This document shows positions 21,462-31,425 of a stretch of 64,000 nucleotides of DNA, in pieces. Position numbers and translations under genes: made by a program. This DNA comes from Pratylenchus scribneri (lineage: Eukaryota > Nematoda > Chromadorea > Rhabditida > Pratylenchidae): positions 868,001-932,000 of the forward strand of contig JAQSEB010000042.1 of the NCBI GenBank assembly GCA_030063045.1. The letters run 5' to 3'. The notes beneath the pieces are model-generated. The model had not been told where the DNA came from and did no database searches. It worked only from the letters and a program-made list of their open reading frames with translations. How positions within the stretch are numbered: the first letter of the stretch is position 1; every line of letters begins with the position of its first letter.

Positions 21462-22742
21462 TTAATCACTTTTCACTTCATCATCATCTGGATTTCCCGT
21501 CATTTGTTGATCACATTCGGGCAGATTATTTTCCAAAATTTTCTCCATATCTAAAGAATGTTATTATTCACAATTTTTAAGCTATCAATTATTTTCTAAA
21601 TTTATATTAATTAAAAATTTCTGATTTTAATTGTTCACTTTTATCTTGAGGCACTTTCAATTGGCATTTGCCTTTCAGAAAATCAAGTAAGCCTCGGGCT
21701 GTTGGTCTATCCACTGGCTCTTTGATGAGAGTTGCCTTATTTATTTGGTTTAATCCGATTGGAAAAATTAAATTGAATATGTTGCATTTATAATTTAATC
21801 AAATAAATTCTTTGTATTATTTTAATATTCAATTTTTAATTTTTGTATCAAATAGGAAAACAATGAAAAAAATATTAAGAAGCGAAAATTTATATTAATA
21901 TAATTTAATTCCTTTAATAGCTTAAATAATTGTTTATTATTTTATTTTCAAATTTATAAATAAATTTCTTAAATGTTTTCTTAAATTGCAATAATTGATG
22001 ATATAATAAATAATATTTTACTACTTGCAATATTTCGAATGATTCTGGAAATGTTTCGCGTATTGTTGTAAGAATGCTGCGAAGGGGATCATTTTTATTT
22101 TCAATGTTGATGAGTCCATCGCCATATCGACAATTTTTCCAGACCCATAAAAAGGCTATATCGGTAGAGATCTAGAATTGTCATCAGAAATTTACATTTT
22201 CGAGTAATTTATGGTCCTGGCCCTGATCATGAATCTGGAATACCCTTTGATATATCTTGAATTTTGATAGGAGACGCCAATGCTCTTTTTTTATTACCAA
22301 TCTAATTAAGGTTTGCCGACATTTGCGCCGCCGATATTTTTGATGTCGACTTTTGCGACATAGCCTTTTGCGCATTGGTTATATGTTTATGGAATTATGG
22401 AATTTAATATTGAACTTTATGCTCAAAAAGAAATATTTGTTTTGAACATTTTTGAGTTTAATTCGATATTTAATAATAATAATATTACTTTTTCGATGGT
22501 TATAAAAAAATTTTTGAAAATTTACCTTGGTGTACTTTGTATATTTTCTTTTTAAAAGTTGACATTGCCTTACCAAAATAATAAGATATAACAAAGTGGG
22601 TATCAGATCCGTGTTCAAAGCCCAAAATTACTTTAAAATTAAAACAAGTGGCTCCTTTGTTTTGCTGGAAATCTATTGGAGACGATAAGATCATATGCAG
22701 CAATGTCATTCCCACAGACCAAATGTCGGATTTTGTTGAAAA
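21462..22742 (-). pseudogene. C-terminal half of a secreted kinase, broken
   Basis: Pieces align in order with the end of kinase copy 2: SDIWSVGMTLLHMILSSPI (exon starting 22742), a GDGLINIENKNDPLRSIL segment (about 22125-22026), KEPVDRPTARGLLDFLKGK (about 21736-21640) and a tail with LPECDQQMTGNP (21554-21462). The first piece breaks off into unrelated sequence where copy 2 continues smoothly, about 500 extra bases lie between pieces one and two, and no glycine loop or catalytic loop is found upstream. It is therefore a truncated copy. Confidence 0.7.
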
Positions 22743-22859
22743 CTGTGTACAATTCAATTTTTTCATCAATATTGGTCGTCTCATATAATACGATGAATTT
22801 CATCTGAAATGTTGAAATTATATGAAAATTTTAATTGGAAATGGAATGGAGTTGAAGTG

Positions 22860-23110
22860 GAAGCGTGTCGAAGGCACGTGGGCCCGGCCGAAGGCCGTAA
22901 GGTGCGCGGGATTAAGGTGGATAAAGGGGGATTAAGGTGAATAAAGAGGGATTAAGGGTCAAAATGATGGGATTAAGCTGGAAATTGAGTCGGAAGTGAA
23001 GGAGAAGCGTGCGGAAAGCAGGTGAGCTTGGCCGAAGGCCGTAAAATTCTCGGGATTAAGCCGGATAAAGGGGGATTAAAGCGGATTAAGAGGGATTAAA
23101 ACCCAGTATT
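22860..23110 (+). repeat. GGATTAAG repeat block, two long units
   Basis: Two copies of a roughly 100-base unit (from about 22862 and 23008): GAAGCGTG..., GGCCGAAGGCCGTAA, then CGGGATTAAGG, GGATAAAGGGGGATTAA and AGAGGGATTAA. A third, partial copy (AGAGGGATTAAGGGTCAAAATGG) lies at 24786-24835. The copies bracket the FLYWCH gene. Confidence 0.75.
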
Positions 23111-23264
23111 GCAGATCAAACTACGGTAAATTTAAAGGACCATACATTTTGGTCGAATAATATTGGTAGATTATTTATAATCGTACTCGATTTACCCTTA
23201 AAAAGATTTTCTGCTACACTTTATATTTATTTATATTTATCCGTAGTTGCACCCTATATGAGAG

Positions 23265-23600
23265 GGGATGATGATAGAAACAAGCATGTAGTATCTGGGC
23301 TGAATTGCCTAGCGACCTTTTGGAAAGGCCAGCAATTGAAAGCACTCAGCTTAGATCGACCAAGAGAGCACGAAGTACTAACTGGATGGTGTCTTTGAGG
23401 CTGGGTTGACTAGCATGCTTTAGGAAAAGCATGTATTATGCCAACTTAACTCGGAATGACCAAAAAATGCACTGTATGTGTGTGAAAATGCTGTAAGTGG
23501 TGAGAATTATGGTGGAATAGCGCTTTGAATGCCTATGTGAAGAAAAAGTTGAAATCAAAGAGCCACAGCCTAGCCACATGGGATGCAAAATATCGTAAAT
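23265..23600 (+). other. GC-balanced, hairpin-rich stretch without ORF
   Basis: Base composition rises well above the surroundings and several short hairpins are visible: CCTTTTGGAAAGG (about 23309-23321) and GCATGCTTTAGGAAAAGCATG (about 23414-23434). No open frame and no match to tRNA, 5S rRNA or spliced-leader sequences that I can recognise. Could be a structured RNA or part of a repeat family. Confidence 0.3.
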
Positions 23601-23731
23601 GAATCACAAACCAGATCCCAAAACCCGAAACAGTTTTAAACCTAGACTAACGCGAATTATCTCTCATTCTCATCATTTTTCGCGCAAATTTAATTAATGA
23701 AATCAAATGAATTTCCACTTTTTTAGAAATA

Positions 23732-24638
23732 ATGCCAAAAAGAGTGGAAATTCGGAGGAAAAAACGTGCGCAACATTATGCAGTCGAAAAACAAAATAAA
23801 GTGACATTGACAACAAAATGCAATTGCATTGCGAATACGGAAAAGCCCATCAATCCAATCCATCCAATTACTTACAATTCCGAAAAATATTCATTTATCG
23901 GCTCCAAAAATAAAGACCAACTCGACGCATATTCCATTATGGTGAAATTATTTATTAATTAAATTTTCTATTTAATTTCATTAGAATGGATGCGGTGAAG
24001 TACATCGAAAACGCCTCAAATTGAAAACGATTCTCATATATTGCAAAAACAGGACCAACCATTCTTGCCATTTTGCTCTTATGATCAAAAAGGCTGACAA
24101 TTTGTACAATGTTTTCCAACATGGAGAACATGTGCATCCAGTAAATTGGCGAGGTAGATTTTAATGATTTTATTAAATCAAAGTTTTTTACAGTAGGGAA
24201 AATGAAGGAATTCCGACCTGACAAAAATATGGCCTTCCCTTATGAAAATGCGCCGCCAGAATACATTTCGAATTTTGGTCATAAATTTTACATAAATGAA
24301 GATCAAATGGACCTTGATCAATTGGATGGTCTCCGCACGAAATACCAATGCAAAAAATCGGAAAATTTATGGACCATTCGAATATGGCGTTGTGAGAATT
24401 TCCGTAGTAAAGGATGTCCGTTCGTCCTTTCTGCAATTGCCAATGATAAAAGATATGCAAGGAATTTTCATGTTTATGAGCATGAACAGCATAGTGAATT
24501 GTGCATGCCGCCAATGAAGAGTAAAAATGGGATTTAAAATGAAAATTAATTGATTTTTTAGCTATCATAAAAGCCAACAAAGGAGGAAGGCCAAAGAAAA
24601 GGATGCCGCCAAGCCGAGCAAAGAAGAACACAGAATAG
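23732..24638 (+). CDS. FLYWCH-type zinc-finger protein with AT-hook-like tail
   Basis: Four exons, 23732-23941, 23985-24153, 24194-24520 and 24562-24638, all in frame; about 261 residues. Two finger-like units: CKNRTNHSCHFALMIKK followed by HGEHVH (exon 2), and WRCENFRSKGCPFVLS followed by YEHEQHSE (exon 3). This C-x(6-8)-C ... H-x(1-3)-H arrangement after an aromatic is typical of FLYWCH/WRKY-GCM1-like fingers, which bind DNA and are shared with Mutator-like transposases. The basic last exon has GRPKKRMPPSR, an AT-hook-like DNA-binding patch. A nuclear DNA-binding role is likely. GGATTAAG repeats on both sides hint at a mobile origin, but no transposase catalytic domain is present. Confidence 0.65.
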
Positions 24639-25730
24639 AATGTTTTCATTCATTGTTCACACTAAACTTAACCCAAACGGCCCTCTTTAGGGCCACAAAT
24701 TTAATGAGTAAAGTGAAAGCCTTGGTTCTATTGAATATTTTTGAATAAATATTTCATATTTTTTTTAAATTTTGTTTCTCATTTAAGAGGGATTAAGGGT
24801 CAAAATGGTGGGATTAAGGTGGGGAAAGGGCCGACCGTGGGCGACCTGGTCCGCTACATAGGAAAATTATGAAAAAGTTTTTTGGTCCACCCCGCGCGGA
24901 GATAATCCGCGGAGTTTGCTCCGCTCCCCCCAAAAATGCACTTTTGTGATGACCTCGCGGTTTTTCCGGATCGGGTGGAGCTTTTGAGACCGGGTTTTTT
25001 GCATTACGCTATGCAGAATTTGATGGGACAACATCCTGTCCAAAGCTTTTTTTGAATTTCGACCCCTGCTCCGCGGTATGACCCAAACCGGTTTTGAAAA
25101 ATCCGACTAGAATGGATGCGAATCCCCAAAAGTGCCAGAAAACGTTGAGCTGGCATTTTGGTCTGGGAAGATGGGCAAACATTTACTAAAATAGCTATCG
25201 ATTGACACCAAGATCGCCCAAATCGGTTGGGTTTAAGGGGTTCAAAATCCGTGACAAAAGTGAAACCGCGGTTTTCCCTATAACTTTTCCACAGCATATC
25301 TGGCTTCAAAATGATTATTGGAACGAGATATTGGTATCATTGGATAGGGCTTGGATCGTAGATTTGGAGAAAGTTTTTATTTTTTCGAAAACGGTTTGCT
25401 CCGCGGAGTTATGGGTGCGCGAAATCCGCGGTTTGGCCATAGGGGGATTAAGGATAAATGAGATGCAAATGGTTTGAAAATAGGCTCATTCGATTCGCAA
25501 TAGTCGATTTAGTCTGTAAAATTTTAATTTCGGCTCAATCTGATGGGTATAAACTATGGTTAAACCGGTTTGAAATTTCTTAAACCGAAATTTTTAAACG
25601 GTCATAACTATGGTTTTAAATGGATTATTTTGGGCTGAAATTGAAATTTCATAGACTAAATCGACCATTCTGAATCGAATGATATATATATCAATAGGGA
25701 AAATTTAAATTTTGAAAAAAAATTTTTCGA
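24639..25730. repeat. Repeat-derived, CCGCGGAG-containing region with inverted repeat
   Basis: No gene recognised. 24880-24930 and 25395-25435 both contain CCGCGGAGTT or CTCCGC motifs with GTTTGCTCCGC. A separate imperfect inverted repeat has arms about 25484-25540 and 25629-25685 (ATTCGATTCGCAATAGTCGATTTAGTC opposite its complement, written here only by its ends) around a GGTTAAACC palindrome. It looks like layered old transposons. Confidence 0.5.
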
Positions 25731-27390
25731 AAAATTAGCAAAGGGTCCCCCCTTTGGTCTGACATTGGCCAAATGGATTTTTGGCCATATCTCGAGTAAT
25801 ATTGGGTTTGGATTTGATTTTTTTTCCATTATCAAATGTAGAATTTAATGGCGTTGTGCACAAACATAACGGGAAGGAAATTGAGCGGGGAAAGGAATGG
25901 AAATCGCCGCCATCATTTGGCAGCATGCAAAGAATGGAGAAGGCTGGTGAGGGACCCTCACAGTCAGGCTGCCCTCATTCAACAAAATCGAAGCCCACGG
26001 GCATCACGCAAAGAGAGGAGGAGGCTGGTGGGGAACACCCACAGTCAAACTGCCCTCGCATAAAACAGCTGAGAAGAGGCATGCGTTCATCGCGTGCTAA
26101 TCCTCAATGAAAACTTCGCATGAAAATGTGAAATGGAAAATGGGCGGGACCCGCTATCTGGGAAATTATATAAGTAGCCCAATAGTACCCCAATCCATCT
26201 TCCTTCCCCAAGGAACTGGCAGTCATTCCAAAATTTCAACAAATTCCGGCGACTCAATTTATTCCAAAAACGAATTGCACATAGTGCTCAGCGCAACAAT
26301 AATTCACAACAACAACAAACTGCAAACAACAGCAATGAACCAATCCTCCAATCAACAGACCTGTGGTGGCGACCGATTGGCCCCGTGTTCGACCTGTGGT
26401 GGCGTCTCGGGAATGGCACGACGAGATCCTATCGAGGCGGGCGATGGACGACCTGTGGTGGCGCCATCCAACCCAGCTGGTAGCTCGGCCATGCCATTTG
26501 GTTTTGGTCCTAGCTCTGGTTGCGGTTGGGTGAAGTATAGCATGACCTGTGGTGGCGGCTTACATCCCCATGTTGGAATTGGGAAGAAAAATGCGCTTCC
26601 CCACAATGTGCAAACCGTTCAAAACGAAGAAATATCCGCCCAAGAATCGATGGAAGAAGGGATGATCAACCATTCAAGGACTGATCAACAAATTTTGGAC
26701 GACAAATGGCCCAGCAATGCCATCACACCAAATTGCCGACCCAAATCCGAATTGCACCCAGTGCTCAGTGAAATAAACACTCAAGGTATGCCGAGTTTGA
26801 ACCCATTGGCCAAAACCAATGGATGACGGAAGCAGTTCCATGTATTATCCCAAATTGGAAGTAAGCCCAAATGCCGGATTAACCCCCCGCGCATATTTGG
26901 AAGTCCACAAACGGTTCAAAACCATGCACAATCAACTGAATGTGTCAAATCCAAACCATTCAACGAAACCCCAGAAAGATTTGCATCATTGAGCGACCTG
27001 CCCAATCAGTGTTGCGAAAAGTCACCTCTGGGATGGACTACCCATCCGCCCTTCACTGCGTATCCGGATGGTGAGGATGAAGCCTTGGGACGGATTAACC
27101 CCAAGATGGCACTGGTTAATATCCCACAACGAATCATCGACGCGATATTGGCCAAGGAACTTGCCAAAGTAGCATCCCATCCTCCGGATGGATGTATCGG
27201 TTGTGAAGAAAGGCAACTTTCGGATCGATCATGCATTCACGGTCTGGCACCGAATGCCAGTGGTAGCACCAAGCCTCCTGGTCTCAATTGGTGGCCAGGA
27301 GATGAAATTGGAGAAGGTCATACTCCAAATTGTGCGGGAAGGACACAAATCAAACCCATTACTGGTAGCAAATGGTTGCTCACTAGTAAT
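25731..27390 (+). other. Unrecognised block with long frames and a 14-bp repeat
   Basis: GC-richer than its surroundings, with open frames at 25781-26110, 26107-26826 (239 residues, Gly/Ser/Asn/Pro-rich, TCGG repeats) and 26989-27400. None resembles a family I know. The 14-mer GACCTGTGGTGGCG occurs four times at 26358, 26391, 26450 and 26544; one copy is in a different frame from the others, so the repetition is at DNA level. It lies directly before the receptor gene and may be an inserted repeat that replaced or extended its 5' end. Confidence 0.4.
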
Positions 27391-28638
27391 GAAGACCTTT
27401 CACCCCCATACAAAAATAAAAAATCCATTACTAATTTGTTCATTGTGGTCATTATTCAATTTATTATTGACATCTTTGGAATTTTTCTAAATTCCGCAGT
27501 TGTCTATATCACCATAAAACACAAGTAAAATTTTAAAAAATATTTTAATTAATTTAATAATCCCAGGCAACTCCGCAAGCTTTCCGGTTATATTTTGGGC
27601 GCCATTTGCTTCTACGATGCACTTTATGGGATCAACGGAATAATTCCTTTTGTAACAATGTCCGCCCAATTTCAAATTCCTTTGTCCATTTGCTTTTTTC
27701 TCCAATCCCCAACTCCATTTATTGTCTTAAATTCCAATGTGTTAATGCTTTTCTTGGGTCTGGAAAGATCGCTGGCCGTTCTATTGCCAATTTGGTATGA
27801 AATTATTGATTAGAGTATAATCTCAATTCCAAAGGCATTTTTCTATTAATTCTCAATCTCTACAATTAAAATATGCCATCTTTATTTTGTTCATCACATT
27901 TGCCGGCAATTTTATCATTTTCTTTCTCATCTACGACTATGTTACGAGGACAGAAACTCCTCAAAAGTTAGTTTTTTATTCCATCTAAATGTATTCTTCT
28001 TTGTAAATTAGGCTCGTATATTGCCTTGTTTCGGACATTCTCCAAGGATTTGCTCTCACATTTGGCGCCAACCTCGGCTTAATTACAAATTTGATGACAA
28101 TCGCCGTTTATTTGCTCCTTTGGATTTCAGTTAAATGTAGGAAAATATAAATTGAGGTCATTGTCTAATTTCTCCATTTTTCAAGTACGAAAATTGAATG
28201 ATGCTGATGTCAATCAACGAATAAACAAATCCATTTTTGTGTTAATCACCATCTATTTATTGCTCTGGTCGATCAGCATTCTTTTTAGCAGCATTCTTAT
28301 CCCTAATTCCACGCTGGATCCAAAATTCAAAGTTTTCCTCTCTCGACTCTTCGTTCAATTGAATCGGCTGGCAACCGCCTTGAATGCTCCTGTCCTTTAT
28401 TTTTGCAGGTAATCAAAAAAGTTCAAGGAAATTGATTTTTAATATTTGCTTTTTTTTCAGTTCGGAATATCGAACATTTTTCAGGAAAGATTTCAAAATT
28501 TTGGGTCATCCTAATTTGGATATTTCAAGCCGAAACAATGACATTTTGAGACAACAATCACCAAGGGTCAATAATTTCATGATGATGACCACAATTTCCT
28601 CCCCAAATATTGGCCATTCGTTACCAATAATAAATTAA
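27391..28638 (+). CDS. Seven-transmembrane chemoreceptor, Srsx-like (5' end uncertain)
   Basis: Exons: (start unclear)-27524, 27567-27794, 27835-27966, 28012-28136, 28186-28408, 28461-28638, every junction in frame. Seven hydrophobic segments can be counted: about 27436-27510, 27580-27650, 27690-27775, 27865-27950, 28015-28130, 28235-28310 and 28345-28405. The LGLERSLAVLLPIWY stretch after helix three is the G-protein-contact motif in the form common in nematode serpentine receptors, nearest to the Srsx class; a basic loop and a Ser/Asn-rich cytoplasmic tail follow. Likely a chemosensory GPCR in the plasma membrane. The first exon runs back without a stop into the unrelated repeat-rich block, so the true start may be within 27391-27430 or lost. 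Confidence 0.7.
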
Positions 28639-28958
28639 TAAAAAATATTTTATGAAAATTTATATTTATAATTGTAATTGCAAATCATTTTTTTTGTCAA
28701 TTTGCAATTTTATGTAGAATAAATATTGTATATATTTTATTTATTAAATATCAATTACCAATTTAAATTGTATTTTAAAAATAAACATTTTTAATAAAAA
28801 TTTTATTCTAGTCTCTAAAATTAACAAGTATTATCCATTATCATTAGGATAAATAGAATGGATATATTTAACTGTTTTATATTCAATCGACATCATCATA
28901 TCAACTTCTTCACTCATCCATTTAATTAATTCATATCCAATTCATTTTTGTGCATATT

Positions 28959-29287
28959 TCAACTGCAACAGGTTTTGCATTTATCACTGTGCTTGCAGCC
29001 TTGTCCCTTGCATTCTTTTCCATTTGAACATGTGCATGTTAGGCAGGAGCCAGCACTGTTAATTTATTAAAATTTTGTAAAATCTTCAGTCTCTTTTTCT
29101 TCTTATTAATATTCTAAAATACCTTACTTTTTAATATTATTAAAAAATATTTTAGTATTTTTTTATATTAAATATTTACTCACTCTACTCCGAATTGAAA
29201 AACGGCGATGTCGATTAAGACAATGACCAGCAAAAGAAGAAGCAAAATTTGCAATTTTTGGCGATTGAATTGAATTTTTGGAACCAT
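28959..29287 (-). CDS. Tiny secreted cysteine-rich protein
   Basis: Two exons, 29287-29184 and 29055-28959, phase-2 junction with GT-AG borders; 66 residues. The first exon is a basic start plus a long hydrophobic core (LQILLLLLLVIVLIDIAVF), a signal peptide or signal anchor. The 31-residue second exon has eight cysteines, arranged C-x2-C-x-C-x5-C-x4-C-x5-C-x2-CC, with Lys and Gly between. The density recalls metallothioneins, but the signal sequence and spacing also fit a secreted disulphide-bonded peptide. Function unknown. Too short for ordinary ORF calling; support comes from the intact frame through the splice and the cysteine spacing. Confidence 0.6.
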
Positions 29288-29431
29288 ATTTGGGCGAATT
29301 TTTAATTTAATTTAATGATTGGAATGAATTGTGAATTGAATTTGATGGCATTTTCCATCCATTTTTATAGTCGAATTTATGCCCTTTATATTTGTCGCAT
29401 TTTTAATTCCCTTCTCCCTTATTAAGCTACA

Positions 29432-29473
29432 TTCACACAAACGGAGCCAATGCGTTGGCTCCGTTTGTGTGAA
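29432..29473. repeat. Perfect 19-bp inverted repeat with 4-base loop
   Basis: TTCACACAAACGGAGCCAA, loop TGCG, then the exact reverse complement. It lies 145 bases upstream of the Cys-rich gene start. No mismatch in 19 pairs; GC-rich compared with its surroundings. Confidence 0.9.
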
Positions 29474-29810
29474 AGTAATTTTAACCGTAAAATTATAAGA
29501 GCAGACGGCAAATGAATAAATATTAATTTATTTTAAAAAATCAGACGAACATTTTTTACCAATTTTAATAAGTAAATATGCCCAAAATGAAATAAATTAT
29601 TTAAAACATTTCTGTAAATTTGGACAGCTGGGAGAAATTAATAGAGTAGAGGATTTCGCTACATTTCATCAATTATGGTTGATTTCAAATTATTAGTTGA
29701 AATAATTCTTCGAGTCGCAAAATGGAAATGCATTTAAATTTTTATAAAAGGAAAAGTCTTAGGTTTTATTTTTAGAAATTATTCGATTTTCTCGCGGATT
29801 TTAATTGCGA

Positions 29811-30576
29811 CCAAGGCTGGAACAGGAACTCAAAAAAATCAGAATCGGAATTTACTTCGGAAACGGAATTTGAAATTTTTTCGGATTCGGAATGGACTTA
29901 AACACCGGAATTCCGGTTTTCGGAATCGAAATTCTCAATTTTTCAAAAAATTTTAAATCCATCAAAAAATGGAAAAAACTGAGAAAACAAAAAAATAAAT
30001 TTTTATTGATAAAAATTATTTTCAATGATATTTCAAAAAATAAAATGCAATATATAGAATTCTGTTAAATAAATGGTCTGGCTTATAATTTTGTCACAAA
30101 ATATTATCAATAAAATCCCAGCTGAATGAATTTCTTCGTTCAAATTTTTTTGTCATTGTTCATAAGATTTTGTTTGATATTTTTAAAAACAAATTAATTA
30201 AGTTGTTTATTTAATTGGGCACACTGATAAATGATTATTTTAAGTGCGGCTCTTTCTCTGCTTTTATTTATTATTTGACCAATTTTATCAAAAAACTCTC
30301 AAGAAACTCCAGAATATTGAATTTGTTCATTGTTTTTTTATTCTTAAGGCCAATGTAAAAATATCTATTTGCTGATTCAATTAAAAAATAAATTAGATGA
30401 ACAAAATATGAAGAAGTTTAATTAAAATTGGAATTCGTTTCAAAAATTATCCAAATTTTTGGATAAAACTTTTTTTCAGAAATTTTCGGAAATCGACCAC
30501 TTTTCGGAATTGGAATGGAATTCAAACACCGGAATTTTGGCTCTTGAAATGGGGAATTCGCAATTCCGGTTCCATC
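29811..30576. mobile_element. Probable non-autonomous hAT-like element
   Basis: The same 10-mer TTAATTGCGA flanks the stretch (29801-29810 and 30577-30586), consistent with an 8-bp target duplication plus chance. The ends share GGCTGGAACAGGAAC and, inverted, the GATGGAACCGGAAT form (imperfect). Both subterminal regions contain CAAACACCGGAATT or AAACACCGGAATT and TTCGGAAT repeats. No ORF. End positions are approximate because the TIRs are imperfect. Confidence 0.65.
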
Positions 30577-30586
30577 TTAATTGCGA

Positions 30587-31425
30587 TGCAGCAGCTTTGA
30601 AGCTGAACTGCTGTTGCCCATATTAATTGAATGGATGCAAGACCTGAGCATTGATCAACATTCAAAAAACAAATCACAAAAAACAAAATATAAAATTGCC
30701 TTCGATCAAATTCGGGTAAAATTAGCGTTGCTGGCTGCGCTGCGCATTGCAGGCAAGTAGAGGAGAGGGAAAGAATATTGGCCATCCAACAATAAATCCA
30801 TCTATATTCTTCATTTCATCCTCTCCATTTTTCATTTCTCTGTGAAAATAAGAGTGGCGCCTGCGGCATTTATCGAATTGTATTGACCATAAAATCGATG
30901 GAAGGAGTAGGGCCAAATCGGCCTCTCGCCCTCTAAAATCAATAGGCGGAGTACCATTAATTCCATTAAATCATATGCCGAAAAAACCGCTCGCTTCCTC
31001 TCAGACTCAACTTCCTCCTTTCACATCCCGATTAAAAAACCAAACCCCTAATCTATTTGCAAAAAAATGGATAAAAAGAGGATTGGCATCAGATGCGCCA
31101 GGCGGACGGCCTCAATAGATTTCGAATATTGACCAATATAAAAATTGTACCGGACATTTGGAGACAAGCAACCGCGCCATTCATTTACCTCCAAAATACA
31201 AAAATTTTCCCTACTTCTTAGGAACCCGACCCGAAGGGTTCCGGTTCGGGTTTTTTTCGGGTTCCCGAACCCGCGAATCCGACCGAGGCGTCTTGCCGAC
31301 CTCTAAAAAACACCCGACCTGTTCATTTCTCATAATTTTCAGAAAAGAAACCATCCACGTGTGGCCAACTTTCCTATACAATTAATATTGTAATTATTGC
31401 CAACAATTTCGTGCAATTATTTATC
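30587..31425. other. Intergenic, with a hAT-type end fragment at about 31215-31305
   Basis: No gene recognised upstream of the lipase. Around 31215-31305 a run of GGAACCCGACCCG/GGGTTCGGG repeats ends in GGTCGGCAAGACG (minus strand reading TAGAGGTCGGCAAGACG), resembling one end of the hAT elements seen elsewhere here. The other end was not found. Confidence 0.4.

Noticed and set aside
23265..23600. 5S rRNA, spliced-leader RNA or tRNA
   Set aside because: Neither the conserved 5S internal control region nor a GGTTTAATTACCC spliced leader nor a cloverleaf could be found.
26352..27236. Antisense ORFs opposite the 26-27 kb block
   Set aside because: Long only because the block is GC-richer; no motif, and no splice sites support them.
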